Positions 8,919 to 22,340 of a DNA stretch of 64,000 nt are shown one piece after another. Every line of letters starts with the position of its first letter. Position 1 is the first letter of the stretch. The DNA is from Himantopus leucocephalus (Eukaryota > Chordata > Aves > Charadriiformes > Recurvirostridae): the NCBI GenBank assembly GCA_003993805.1, contig RSEF01000001.1, forward strand, positions 153,115,213 to 153,179,212, in the 5' to 3' direction. Below the pieces are notes generated by a model. It was not told where the DNA came from and made no database searches. It saw only the letters and a program-made list of their open reading frames with translations. The translations under genes were made by a program, and so were the position numbers.

Positions 8919-11900
8919 CTGACTTTATCCACCAGAGTGGACCCAAAAGATGCTAGGCACACCTTCACACCAAAGCAAGAGAAAAGTTATTTAGGTTACT
9001 GCAAGGGGACCCAGTTATGAGTCACGGGACATGACTTAGAAAGGGAAAATGTCACAATCACAAGATCCTTTGACCTATAAAAATGGGAAGTCATCATAAC
9101 AGCCAGATTGTTTTGTTTAAAAGACTTTGTAGGAAATAAATCTATCTGGGCAAAGCTGCAAAGCCTAAGAACTTTTTGTCTGTAGCTTCAATTGCCCACC
9201 TTACCCTTTGCTGGTAAATATAGCTGGTGTAACAAATTGATATCTTCACTAGATTTCGCTTGTATCTCTCTGGCTTCACAAGCTTGCTAGCATTCTAGAG
9301 TGCTTGCTACCTCTTCTAGAAAGCCTTTGCTTAGTGAGCTAAGGGCTGAGTTTTTTCACGTTCCTTTCCTTCAGTTTATGTGTTTAAATATTTTACATAT
9401 ATATGGCTCATTGTATCTTGTGGATTATGGTGTTATATATGGACCTGAAGAATTTAAATTCTACATCAGTGATTATCTACAACTTTATCATCCTTCCCTA
9501 TAGAGCTGGGCTACCCAAATTTTCTTTACAAAGATGGGTGTTGGTCTTGTAATCTCAATGTTTATCAGGGACTATGACTCTTTTTAAGCCAGTTCTGCTG
9601 ATCACAGGATTGCAGGAAAGTGTAAAGTTTTAGGCAAACATTTGCAGTTGTCCCGACTCTTAGTTCAGCACTCCCGTTCTGTGCTCTGCTTGTCTTTCAC
9701 TGACATTCTCACATGTCCTTACTAAAACAGTGAGTTTAGAGATATGGTACATCAGTTTGAGAGTGAAGTAGCATCCTTGAAGAATAAATTCGTGAGGCCT
9801 GCCAAGTCCAAGTGCACAACAGCTGATGGTAACTCTCTGCAGTACACAGAAGAAAGCAATTTGATAGTTGAAATGCTTGTCCAAGAGACCGAAATTGAAT
9901 TTCCCTCCCTGTCAAGACTTCTGGATAAAGCCATGCTGGCTAAAGGAATTAAGCACAGTGAGGCTTAAAGTTTAAGCGTGAAGCCGTACTCCATATGGGC
10001 ACACCTGCATACAGTGCATAGAGGGAGTCAAACACCTTGGGCGAGGTTCTAAAAAGCCAGTTGGAAGGAGCCTAAACTACTCAAAACTGAAGTCAGGTAC
10101 AGGTTTTGGGTCTTCATCTCAGCTCTCTGCAGGAGGCAAGTCATGAAGCTCTTTCTCTCAAGGATCAAGCAGTTGCTTTTTTCTTAGGATCCTTCCAGTG
10201 GGAGGATCACAGGACCTTCATGATTCATAGGCTCCCTCAGGTGAGGTGGGAAACCTAAGTTCATTTCCCATCTCAGCCTGAAGGGGATCAAGCCCACAAC
10301 CAAATTTGTCAGGGTGCATTTTTACGACATAGTTAAAGCAGAATATTCTTAACACAGAAACGACTGACACTGTTATGAACCTGAGGTGTTTGGTTTCTAG
10401 CAAGCTCTACCTTTCAGTCCAGGCTCTAGGCAGCAGAAATGTAATAGCATTTACTGCTGTTCAAACTGATGAGTTTAAAAGATAAAGAAAATTGGGTTTA
10501 GCACCTAAATTGCTCAGCGTGCAAAATTTGTTGTGAATACCTTTCTCAGAGGTTTGTTGTCTCAAGACACGAAGCAGTGGGTGATATTCTACAGCCTGTG
10601 TGATGCTGAGGTCTAAGGCCATGTGACACTGCCTTGTAAGAAGTACTTGGGGAAATTTTCATTTGCATATAAAGTGTTTTTCTGTTATTTTCACATAGAC
10701 TTCATCTCTTATTCAGGTATTTTGTTTTAGACCAAGTCCAGGCATTGTCTGCTGTATTCATATGTATATATGGTCAGAGACAACAATGTCCACTATATAT
10801 TGGTGGGGCAGTTCCTATGGGCCCACTCCCATGCAGAAGGCAAACCCAGTCAGCCAGCTCCAGCCTAGCTGCCCCAATTGATTTTATCTGTGGTAATGGG
10901 GGCTCTTGCACCATGCCTTCTCCTTCCCCCAGCTGGTGGCTGGCAGTGGGCAGATGGTAACTAATTCCCCAGCCACAGTCGGGCAGAAGTCACTACATCA
11001 GTTTAAAATGTTATCAGCTGCACCTATCTGTTTGGCTTCTCTGCTAGAGATTAAATACCACAAGCAGAAGCAGGAAAAATCGACATTTGTTTACATCTCT
11101 GCTGCCCTCATGCGCAGCCCAACTTAACTTTGTGGGAGCTGTGGGCAAATGCCACATTTTAGTCTGCTGCAGCCAATGCTGCAAGAGGTCATTTCTAACT
11201 GTTGACACAAAAAGTGCACTTAACTGTATATGGAGCAATTGAGGTCAATGCTTCTGTACGTGACTTTGGGTTCTGCAGTGCTGCCAGGATCAGAATCACT
11301 TCAATTAAATTGCACACTAGTTTAAAGCAGATCTGAGAAACAGCAGAAAGACAAAACTTACCTGTTTTTTTCTCCGTCTCCTTCTCACCACTTATCTGTG
11401 CCAGAAACTGACTGCAATTTTCAATGTTGCACCAAAGCAAAGACAATTGCTTGTACAGAGCATTGTCTTTTAGGAAGGTTTCTGTACATAGAGTATGTTG
11501 CTCTTTTTGTTGACCTCCATTTATAACCTAAAAACCACAGGAATTCAAGCAGTGTGCCCCAGAGTAACTGGGGTCTCACAGCAAAAGGTGAAAAAAGCTG
11601 TACCTGACTTACGATAAAACAAGAAAGTGAAGATTAATGAAATATAAGCAATATACAAAGAATTCGTAAATAACAATAGTATAAAATTTAGCTTATATAG
11701 ATAATGACCAAGCAAGAAAACAAATATTATTAAAAACTGAAGTTTAACCTTGAAGACCCCTAACAGCAGAACAGCCTAACAGAGGAAAAATCGAATGTAA
11801 CTTGAACTGATAGACTAAACTTCAAAGAGGGTCTTGAGGAGTGCTTGGTGTGGGCACTGTAGCGTAGACACTAGCCCATTGAAAGAGAGAGGGGCATATC

Positions 11901-12638
11901 TCCAACCAAAGCACCTCTTTTACTAAATCAGAAATGAACTAATTAGGGCAAATTATTATTATTACCACTATTTTTACCAAGTATTCCTGATCGCTGTTAG
12001 GAGTAACACACCTAAAACTAACATGTAGTTTTCGATACTATATAAAGAACTCTGAATAACTACTGGTTTTAATCATCACGCTTTCTGACTTCTACTTCGT
12101 GGAAAGCCCCAGCTGACTTCTCACTTCTGAGTCTCCTCACCTCTGATGCTTTCAGGTTGTTGTATTTCCTATTAGCATGAGCAAAGCCGAGCTGGATGTG
12201 TGTATTTTTTTTTTTTTCATTTTTATTAATGCTGTGAAAGCTGCTATGTATATTACTGCCCCAATCTATTTTGCTGCTACCTTCTACTGCTTAATATATG
12301 AAGATCTCTTAGAGGAGCTCATGTTAAATGATTGATCCACTAAGGAGCAAATGAATAGCTGAGGTAATAATTTCTTTCAGCGTCCCATCTCGACCTTGAA
12401 GAGGGCATCCTGTTCCAATCATCTCAGATGTTTGCAGCAGTCAGAAGTGATTCTTACCCGGTGTGATTAGCATGGGGCACCACTGCTAATGCAGGCAAGT
12501 TCTCTGGTTTAATGAAGGAGGAAAACAAATGTGAAAGCTATCTTTTGGGAAGAAGCCTTAGCATAGGAATGAATTTTACAGGGACAACAGAGGTCTGCTA
12601 AGGATCTTGTAGACACTTTAGGCATTAGCTAATGTGAT
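8919..12638. other. Non-coding DNA without a supported gene
   Basis: An ATG-started 74-codon frame at 9744-9968 (+) has a balanced composition but no recognised family and no splice or promoter context. 11.6-12.05 kb is A-rich. Other frames on both strands overlap and look like chance. Confidence 0.55.
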
Positions 12639-12646
12639 GTCTATGT
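12639..12646. repeat. Target-site duplication, left copy
   Basis: gtctatgt sits directly before the 5' terminal inverted repeat of the MITE and matches ctctgtgt after the 3' end at 6 of 8 positions. Length and pattern (nTCTnTGT) suit hAT insertion. Confidence 0.55.
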
Positions 12647-12957
12647 CAGTTGTCTACAAAGCAGGGTGCACACACCCCAAGGAGTGTGCAAGACAATCCA
12701 CTGGGGTGCAGGAAGAAAATATTTTTGTACCATTAATAAACAAAATAGAAATACAAGTTTCTAAACTAGTGTGTATTTCATCTTTTTCTCATCCTTTTTA
12801 ATTTCTATTTTTTTGTAAGTTTTATAATGTGCATAATATATTGATACAGTAGTACTTGTGTATAACTTATTTATAAATAAACATACATATTTTGGGGGGG
12901 TGCTCAAAAAGTTTTTATTTTTAGGGGTGCATGATCAAAGAAGTTTGGAGACCACTG
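12647..12957. mobile_element. hAT-type (Charlie-like) non-autonomous DNA transposon, complete, 311 bp
   Basis: The ends are inverted repeats: cagttgtctacaaa at 12647 and tttggagaccactg ending at 12957, whose complement agrees at 12 of 14 positions. The CAGTGGTCTCCAAA form is a typical hAT/Charlie terminus. Subterminal regions also correspond: gggtgca...cccc...gggtgcag on the left, and a ggggggtgctc ... aggggtgca block on the right. Between them is AT-rich filler with no reading frame, so the element would have depended on a transposase from elsewhere. Degenerate 8-bp target duplications flank it. The exact family cannot be named from memory. Confidence 0.75.
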
Positions 12958-12965
12958 CTCTGTGT
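12958..12965. repeat. Target-site duplication, right copy
   Basis: ctctgtgt immediately follows the 3' inverted repeat and is the partner of 12639-12646. Confidence 0.55.
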
Positions 12966-13717
12966 TATATTTGAGCCACCTTGAGCTAAACGCCTGTCTG
13001 ACCACCTGCAGAGCATGAGTCTCGGTACGGTTTAGGACATACTCGTGTGGCTAATCTCAAATAAGTAGCACTATTGAAACAGGTTACCTTTTTTTTCCAC
13101 CGTGGAAAATTAATCTTATGGGTGAATGACAGAGACAGAGCAGGCTGGTAACATGGAGACAAACATATTGCCTCCCTCATCCTTGTGTTCATCTTCTACT
13201 TGGATTGCACTTAGTATTTTAAGAAATTCTTTGCAGTTTTCCTCGGTTTAAAGAGAAGGTGGATATACATTGGAATGTCAGCACTGCAAAACCATATGTC
13301 CATTCTGGAAAAATACCTCTGGCGGTGACTCCAGCATTTGTGATGCAAGGTGAGTGAAACAGCCGTACAGCGCTCCATGAGCAATGGGTTCATCTTCCAA
13401 AAATAGATTTTTGAATTGGGGAAAAAATACGTATCCTTTTAGCAAATACTCTAAAATAGCTTTGTCAGTGATTAAAAGAAATGAAAAGGGGAAGTAGGTG
13501 TTACAGTATAACACATGCTTTTATTGGCATCCAACAGCAGAAATGCATTCCGTGAGAAAAGGCTGAAGAAATTCAATGTGTGTTAAAAAATCAGGTAAGA
13601 ATTTATTTCTAAAGAATTTATAAAGTCATTAGGAGCAGAAGTAACTCTTTTCACAGTTTGTTTGACTGACAGGAGTGTTTGATTTGTGGAAGTATTTGTT
13701 CAGTCTTTGTAGTTTGA
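12966..13717. other. Non-coding DNA
   Basis: Short overlapping minus-strand frames (60-78 codons) have no family signal. Nothing else is supported. Confidence 0.55.
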
Positions 13718-14038
13718 GGAGACTGAGTTTGTCTAGCCTGGAGAAGAGGAGTGTTTGGAGGGCTTATGTAGGAAGGAGCTCATTGTCTGTGTTCAGGGTG
13801 GGTAAGACAGGAGTCCCAGGCTCCAGACTGGGTAAAGAAAAGTCACATCTGGAAGATTTGTTCTTTTATCTAATTTAAAGGTGGCACTTGAACAAATTGC
13901 CTGAGGAAATTGCACTCCCTATCATTCTTTCTAAGAAGATGTTAGATAAAAAATCTGTGTCAGAAATTGAATGGATTCTGACATAGGGAAAGGATATGAA
14001 CAAATAAGACCCCATCCAGCCCTATTTGTTTTGTGAAA
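13718..14038 (+). mobile_element. CR1 LINE, old 5'-truncated 3' end
   Basis: The segment opens with gtctagcctggagaagagga (13731-13750), the conserved CR1 phrase near the end of ORF2 and the 3' untranslated region. It continues with the tggcacttgaacaaattgcc block at 13883 and a gttagataaa motif at 13941. It closes with ccatccagccctattt and ttttgtga at about 14012-14036, matching the CR1 terminal region before its short repeat tail. The many substitutions and small indels indicate an old subfamily. The target duplication cannot be recognised, as is usual for CR1. Confidence 0.7.
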
Positions 14039-17000
14039 TGGTGATTGCTATTTCTTAGATTGTATTTTGAGTTATACAAGGCTAAATCCAGGTTTTGGTT
14101 TACCTTTACTTTGTCTGTCAGTGAGACAAATTCCAAAAGACAATTCCTCCAGATGAATATTTGATTTATAAATTCCCCCAAATCCCATGAATTATAAGTG
14201 ATATGCTTTTATTTTGCTATATTAATTGTATAATTATGTAAAACTGTGTTGAACTTAGTGCTATAACAAGCCACATTTTATTGAAAATGTCTGCATGGAA
14301 TTCAGGCCTGACCATGGTTAAAGAAAGATGTGAAAAACTTCCCTATTTAAGGCTTATTTAAGCTCTTTTCTGAAAACAAGGCTTCAGTGTTATAACTACT
14401 GATATAGTTAATTTATTTAGCTAACTATGTGTTTAGCTCTTGCTTAGTTGTGTATTTCCACTCGCGTTTTATGATGCCGAGTACTTTACATACATGTATG
14501 CATCTCAGGAAAAGGCTGAAGTTTTCAGAACTGCTTATGTAATTTAAGAGACCAAGTCAGATTTTGCCTTCTGAAGTCACTGAGGCTTCGTAAAGAAACA
14601 TTTTACTCAGCATCCCTTTCTGAAGACCTGCTAGTGTGATACATGGGCACTGTGCCCGCAACAGCAGAAGTGAGTAGGATGGGGGCTGCGTAAATACGAA
14701 AACCAGAAGTCAGGTAGCTGCTCAGTTTATTTTATTTGTGCTTCATGGGTTTGCTGCAGGGAGAGGGACTGCTTTTGTCCATCTACGTGCACATGCGCTC
14801 CCTGAGCTGCCAAGAGGGGAAGCGAAACTGGTGTGGTGAGAGTGCGGGAAGGTGGGTGAGATGTGGACCCTGGAGGAAAGGGGAGTGGAGGAAGGTGACC
14901 TGGACTGGTGTCGACGCACCGTGGCTGGCTGGTAAATGTTGGAAGAAAATGGACTTTTCGGCGGAAAGCTTTCACTGTCCTGGACAGACATCTCTGACTT
15001 TAGACACTGTGAAGAGGCATCTGCACATTTGTGCAAAGGTGGTGAAGACATTGATTTAATACTCACTTACTGCATTCAGAGCTTATGAATACTCAGGTGG
15101 CAATATACAGAACTTTTCAAGTATTTCAGGTAAAGCCAAACAATTAGAATTAGGCAAAAGGTTCTTTCCACAGAGAAAGGTTATTACAGAAGTGGGGGTT
15201 TTGGTGTTTTTTCTTTCCTGTGGAACAGTGTGAAAACATCTGGCTTCTGTCTTCCCTCCACTGTTTTCCTGTTTACTTGACAGCTTAGGATAAATCCCAG
15301 GGACCCACTGGAAAAGTACAGTGGTTTTTACTAGTTTCTATATGACTTCTTTTTTTTTGAGAAGGATGACATGTTATGTAAGGGAATTTGTACTGTCTGT
15401 AGAAAGTCCCATTAAAGGACTAAAGCAGAGCCTGAAGTCTTATAGCTTTTCCTCTCTGCTTTGTTTGATATGACGCCATAGCCAGGGAGTTCAACATCAT
15501 AGCCTGATACCCGTACCTCTCTACTGAAAGGATAACTCCTAATGAGAAATCTCCAAAATATTTCCTTTTCTGTTCAGTTGTGCTCTTTTGATCAAGTGCT
15601 TGCATCTTCACAAACACACACACATAGGAGCTGTATTCTGGTTTTTTTTCTCAGTTTTGTGCCCTGACTTCCATTTAAGAAATTACTGGAGCCTGTAAAA
15701 CCAAATATGTACACAAATTAGAGTAGCTGAGAAGTGAGAAGAAGAGCGCCCTTTTTGCTTTCACTGTCCCATAAGGATGTCGCAGGGGCTGTAAATGTGG
15801 GCTGGCCCACAGGAGCGAGCCAGGAGCCAAGGGTGGCTGTGAGGCCGGCAGAGCCATGGCCTCCCCAAGCGGGGTTCATCCAGCAGCACTCAGTGAGGGA
15901 GCAGGGATGGGATGGGGATGGTGACCGGGGCCAGCCCAGAGCCCTGCAGACACCCAGCAAGGCCACAGTGTTGAGGCTGGTGCAAAGTCCAGCGGGGTGC
16001 AGTAGGTGATGGTCAGCAGGTACAAGGTTGGGCGCGGACTGTGGTGTAGCTCAGGAAAGGACCAAGGCTGACGATCTGGTCACAAATGTCATTCCCAAGA
16101 AAATGGGAGATCTAAAGCTGCCCCGGTGATACTCTGGCTCTTTCTGCCCCTGCTCTTTCCCAGCGGTGTGATCCCAGGTTACCCAGCCGGGTTGCAGCAG
16201 GAACGGCGATGGGCAGCAAAGCCAGGGGCTGCACTTTGGTCCGTGGAGAATGGGGGCTCAGCAGCAGAGCTGGTCTGAATTTTTCCTGTGAGTATCACTG
16301 AGAAATGCTGTTGTTTTACCTAAAGTGTTTTCTTGGAAACTTACTGCATTATCAACAAAGTTGCTGAGTCCCATCCGGGGCTCTCAGGGTCCTGGAGCGT
16401 GGGGCCAGCAGTGTGAAAAACCTTTAGGGTCTGGCAGGGCCAGTGTGGCCATGGCCTAAGGAGCCCATGCTGGGAGCAGAGGCTTCAAGGTATTCATCTG
16501 TGCAGCAGGCAAGGGGCATACTCAGTAACTCAATAAAATCCTTGAGGGTTTGCTGCATCAAATAAACATGAAACTTTCAGAAACATCAGCCTCCTGGAAC
16601 AGCAGTAGAACCCAAAGTGTGTTTCATCTGAGGAAACAACATAATTTATTGGAATCTTTGGTTTTTGAGAAATTTAAAAAAAAAAATAATAGTCTATGTG
16701 TGTATAGTTTTGTTCTGACTCAGACGGAACCCAAATCTCAAAAGTGCCTGAACTTCCCAGAAACCTCAGAGCTCTTTTTGATCAGCTCTGGAAGGAGGCT
16801 ACCTCTACTGCTCACCATTTTGTTCCTTAGAACAAAAAAAGTTGATTTCTGCGCGTCTTTCAGGAAGCACATTGTTCTCTTGTGGCTGTGGCTGAAGTTT
16901 TCAGAACAGAACGTAAAAAAAAAAAAAGACTTTCACAGTAGAAAAGAGAGAAGAGTCCACAGCTGTAATGAGGCAGGATAGATTGGAGCAGCTAAAAACT

Positions 17001-20000
17001 TTGAACACTGAGAACATCACCTTTATTTGCATTTACTTCATACAGCCACAAAGATATTGACTTTTTGTAGTGTGGTATGGACTTACTGCTCTCAGGAGGG
17101 GATAAAGGCAGACAATTTTGAAATCTTTCTCTTTACAGGTAACTGTTAGACTGTAACAGAAATGTTAATTTGTAACAATGGGGCTTATTTGTACTTCAAT
17201 ACAAAGTTTCAATGCACCACTTCAGTGCACTAAAAATATTGCTAAGGATATTACTGACACGAGCGTGCAAATGAGCTTCATATTACTTGTTTTAGATATT
17301 AAAGTGTATTTCCAGGCAGTGATGTAGCTGAAGTTACACACAGGTAAAAGGTCTAATCTGAACAATGTAGAGCTTTTCCACTTCTCATCAGAGGAGCTTT
17401 TTTTCTTTTTAATTTGTTTATCACTACCTCACCATTCACAGGCAAGTGTAGGGGTGTGATTTGGACTAAATCTTCTATGCAATAACAGCTGCCTTGCCAA
17501 AACCATCTCAATATAAAAGTCTTAATGGAGTGGAGGAGGTGGTCTGTGTAGTCTGAGTGACTCCCTTTAAATGGCTTTTGCTTTTGGCAGTTCCGCGCAG
17601 GGAGATGGGTTTAGCTTCAGCTGGGCACAGCAAAGTAAAAATTAACAGTGTCTGGTTTCTGGTGAGATCCTATGGGGAGAAAACAGAGCTTTGTTGACAG
17701 CATAAGTACAGTTTCATTTATGGATTGAGAATGTGACCCAGCCATGCCATAAGATGAAAGCCGATAGACTTGGCTTTGTATTGCCCCATGTATGTATGTG
17801 TGGTGGAAACTACCTTTTCTGTGTACTCGGTAGTCCTGCCTTAAATAAATTGATTGAACGTTGAGCTTGTCAAGTTGTTATGTGTCCTTGCTTGAAACAG
17901 CTTGAAACTGGTTCTGTGGCAGTGAAGCTGCTCAGAGATAAGGACGGCTTCAAGTTTTTAACTGTTGGATGTTGAACTGACTGGTAGTAAATCAAGGCCC
18001 TGGCTGTAATTTATAGACAAGTCATGAGCTAGCTGTAGAGGTCAAGGGCCCCATTGCTAAAACACAAGGAAGGGAAAAGGAAAGCGATGAAAAATTTGTA
18101 ATTCAGTGCTTCCTTTTTTTTCTGCCTTCTCATGCAGGTGATGCAAACTCCATTTTTCAAAATCTGTTTGTGAATCAGCTGAAAAACCGCTCATGGTCCT
18201 TACTAGTGAGGAACACCTAGCCAAAGGAAATACAAATACTATTTTTTGCCTGGTGTTGTATTTATGAGGTTAAAGTTCAGCATAAATTCAGCATGAAGCC
18301 ACAGCATTAAGATGAAAAGACTTATGGCACCTGGTCTGAATCAGAGCAAAAAAGTCCCTTTCTTCAGAGGTGTTTCAGGTGTTTTATGACTGTCATAAGT
18401 ACAGTAATATGGGAATGAGCTTTCAGTTACAACCCTTTTTTGGGGGGTCAGAAACTTGCCATTTCAGTCATACGTCAAAGCCGTGGCGTTAAACTCGTTC
18501 TTCCTGCCCAGCCTTGGCAGCAATTCCCTGGAAATGAACAATGGGGGATTTCAGCAGGTGCTACCACCTCAGCCCCGGGAATCCAAAACTGACTCAGCAC
18601 CATCTTTCTTGCTATGATCCCGCTCAACCCGAGGCAGCTCTCCATCTAGCTGAGACGAGGGCACTTGCCCCTCTGTCCTCAAGTCTCAGACACCTTCATC
18701 CAAGGATCTTCTCTGACATGAAGCCAAGCAATCTGCACTGAGCCCCAGGCCTGGGAGCGTGTCCCAGGAACTCTGAGGCAGGTGCAGGTATTTTGCTTCC
18801 AACATTTGGAAACTCTGTCACCCCTCAGCTGGGCATTTTAGGATCCTACTTTGAAATGGCTATATTCATGTTATCCCAATGCCTTGCATGAGGACCGACT
18901 CCTTGTAGTTTTTGTGAACAGACTGGCTCACTTTGAAGTTATTCATTGGACAGTACTGAATTTTGATAACTACTGTGGGCCATTGCTTCCTAGGCTTTAA
19001 TAATTTTCATAATTTTTTAAGCTTTTTGAATTATACTTCAGGGCTATCTAGGTGAAGCTGTCAGGAGTCAGCAAATTTTTCCCAACTCTTCTCACTTTCG
19101 TCAAAGCACCAAACAGCCCAAAGAGACCCCCAAAAGTGGAATGTATGGAGAATCCCTTTGGCCTATACTGTGTTATTTACCTCCTGCCTCCAAAAGTGCC
19201 AGATTTTCCTGCTGCTTGCACCTCCTCAGCCCTGCAGATGAGCTCTAACCAGCAGGGGAAGTCAGACACTGTAGATACTTTGGCAGGAATGAGTCAAATG
19301 GAAAAGGGACAAAAGGAAGTCAAATGTTCGGTATAGATGAGTAAACTCTCCTTCTTAGGGAGTTCAGGAAGGAGATGGAAGGCCAAGGGATGAAGATAAC
19401 CTTCTTTTCAGTTTCTTATTGTCTAAAGAAGATTGTTAAGATATGTGAGGGGAAAAGGGTGTGCTAGTAAAAGTAATTGTGAGGACAAATGCAAGAAAGA
19501 GAGAGTATTGCTGGATGTCAGCGCTCACCCCCCCTCTCTAGGACAGCAGATATACATATTTCCATCCCAAGCTGTGTGCTGTCAGTCTTGATATCTGCTG
19601 ACCAAAATTCCAAACTTTTTCATTATTGTAACAACAGTTTTCCTGCTCATTGCTGATAAGCACAATCTTTTTGACACTGAAACATCAACTGAAATTTTTA
19701 TCTCAGGACTGAATACATGATTTTCAACACTGAGGGGAAAAAAAGTCAATGGAGACAGTGTCAAAAAATGTATGAATTATATCAATAATTTATTTCTTGT
19801 TCTTTCCTTCATGTTTGCCTTGCATTGTTTCCTGAAAAATATAATACAGCTCCAAAGAGTAGGGAAGCAACACATTTGGAAGAATTATGTCCTAGGGTTG
19901 ATGCCTACTACAGCAAAAAAAGAGTGCTCATATGTGGAATAACTCAGATTTCTACAGAGTTTGGAGAAGCACAAGGTCCTTGCTGGAGGTACCACTGTAA

Positions 20001-22059
20001 ACCAGTGATGAGAACTCTTGCGCTTGCATGGCACCACCTGGTGGGTAGCTACCCACCACTACAGCTTCCAAATCCTACATGCATGATGGCAATTGCTGGA
20101 CAAGTTTTTTGCATTTTGTCTACAGCTGGACTTGCACTCGAGCCCAGATGCACCCACACCCCGGCCCATGGTCAGGCAGAGGCATAGCCGAGTCCCCAAG
20201 CCTTTATCCCAGTGTCCTCCCTTCAGGAGGTTTCAGGACAGGGCACAGGTGAGGTCAAGTGTACTCCAGGTTCATCCCCTTGCAAATGTTTGAGTCTGGT
20301 TATCCATAAATACTGAGCCAGAACTGTGGCTAGGCTAACGTGCAGATGCAAAACAAATGGGATTGTGGGGCTGGGACTACATAAACCTGGCTCCTGCTTC
20401 GATGAGGAGTATCAAGAAAACCTGGTTTTATAGCATGCGTGATTGGCATTAGTAGTCCTTTACATCCATACAGGCAAGTAAAGCCGAGGTAGCCTAGAAA
20501 TAGCCATTCTCCCACTGAGGCAGATGCACAAGGGAAAAGGGGCAATATGGTTATGTAGTTAAAGAGCAAAGTTTGTGCAGAGGAAGAGTGATTTTCACGC
20601 TATTATCTCCTAGTTTCCACAAGTTTGACATTCCAAACTACTTTTTAAAATGTCATTTTACATTTAATAAATGATTGCCTTCCTTTTGGCTTTTCCTGTT
20701 GATCTGGAAACATTTAGCTAGCAGCCTATATCTCCGTGCTGCAGCTGCAACAATATCCTTCAGAGAAGGATTCACCTACATCTTGCACCAGCAGCGTGAC
20801 TCCTGTGTCAGTGCAGCTGCCTGGGTTTCTTCCACCCGATCACATTTGAAATGGCTGATGATGCTGGATTTCTCTCTTTTCCCTGCAGAGACACTTCTTG
20901 TGGATAAATGGAACTGGTTTAAGTTCAACTCCAGATCACCTCATATCCTTTTTTAATTGTATTAATTGGTTCCTTTTAATTATAATTTGAACTTTCTTCT
21001 TCTCCATTTTTTTGCTCTTAAGGGAAAGTTTTTCATCCCCATAGTTGCAGAAAAGGGTTTGAAGATACGAGTCTCAGTGAATGACAACCCATAAAGCAAG
21101 TATTTAAGAAATAATCTGACTTTTAAAACAATCTCTTAGTATTTCTCACATTTAGGATTTCTAGATCTAGAGACTGGCAGTAGGACCTCCCAGTAAAAGT
21201 GTTAAAGAATAAAAATATGGTGTTACTTTCTGGTCCCATGCTCTAATTCTGCCATATTTAATTTGAAAGATCTCTATGCCTAGCTAGCAATACCCAGACT
21301 TAATCTGCTAGAGCATCAGTTGCACCAACGGGTACTAACTTGGACTCATGTTTTCAATTGTTCTAACCTGTACACCCACAGAAATGAAATAGTTATATCT
21401 CTTTATGAGAAATGGCAGCGGGGGAGGGGGGGGGGAGAAAATCACTTTTATACTCATCTGTTATCAGGTTTCATCTAAGTTTCTCTCTAAAATAATTTAG
21501 TTTCATATACTGAGTATACCAAGGCCAGTTTTGGGAAGCTACATGATGAATACATGCTCAGCAGTGGCAGTAATGAGTTTAACTCATTAAAATATCCATG
21601 AGTTAAGACTTGCCTTTCTGGAGTAAGTTACAAAGGATAGGATTCAGCTCATGTAAATCAATAAGTCTAAAATGTAGGTGTCTGGGTTAACCTTGTCAAA
21701 TGGGGAGAGATGGGCACTTCTAGAAAGAGATTTCATTTTATTCCAGGGCAGCTATTTCAGAGAGGTGGGACAGACCCCTCTTCAGCCATGCCTCTCTCTT
21801 CAAGGACAGAAATCTAGCCAACGAGGGTCGGCAGCTTTTACACAGCTAATGTGATTCTTATCCACAAAACTGTTGCACTGCCAGTTGATTAGCACTTGAG
21901 CTTTAAACTCACACTTATCTGGCCTGCCAGGGTAGAGGAAGATGAAAAGGAAATGGTATTTTAGCTGACAAGACAAGGGTGAAGGTAGAAACAAACTGTA
22001 GCTGAGCCTAAGAGAAACTGTTTATGTCTAATCCAACCATTTTGTACCACCGCCCAACT
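14039..22059. other. Long non-coding stretch without a supported gene
   Basis: Open frames reach 143 codons (16550-16981, +), but that frame is lysine/serine-rich with internal poly-A and has no domain. Frames at 14727-15066 occur on both strands over the same bases, the usual sign of chance. 15143-15195 (aggcaaaaggttctttccac region) faintly resembles a CR1 interior, too weakly to call. 15.77-16.25 kb is locally GC-rich. A g-rich run lies at 21419-21436. Confidence 0.55.
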
Positions 22060-22340
22060 CTGAGTCAAGCAAAGTAACGGTGGCAGCGAAGAGGCGGCCG
22101 AGGGAAGTGTTTGGGTTGCAGTTGCTTCTGCACCTCTGCAGTTCGGTGCCAGCCTGTGTCTGGGCTTTGGCCGAGAGGTCCCTGCCGGTGGTGAAAGCTC
22201 CCTAGTTCCTGTTGCATCTGACCATCAAAGCAGAGGTCCCTGAAGACCTCTCAGGCTGCCCGAGTGGCAGCCCCAGCTGCCCTGGGAGCGGCACGCTCTG
22301 GTGTTGCGTTGGGTCAGCGGGGCAATGCATGCCCTGCGGC
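22060..22340. other. GC/CpG-richer block 1
   Basis: I count about 14 CpG dinucleotides over roughly 280 bases, well above the AT-rich surroundings. Long overlapping frames on both strands here follow from GC richness and are not gene evidence. The block could be a weak CpG island. Confidence 0.45.

Noticed and set aside
9744..9968. ATG-started 74-codon plus-strand frame that looks protein-like
   Set aside because: No recognised domain, and an overlapping minus-strand frame covers the same bases.
15143..15195. Weak resemblance to a CR1 interior
   Set aside because: Agreement is limited to A/T-rich words, and no CR1 3' end follows.
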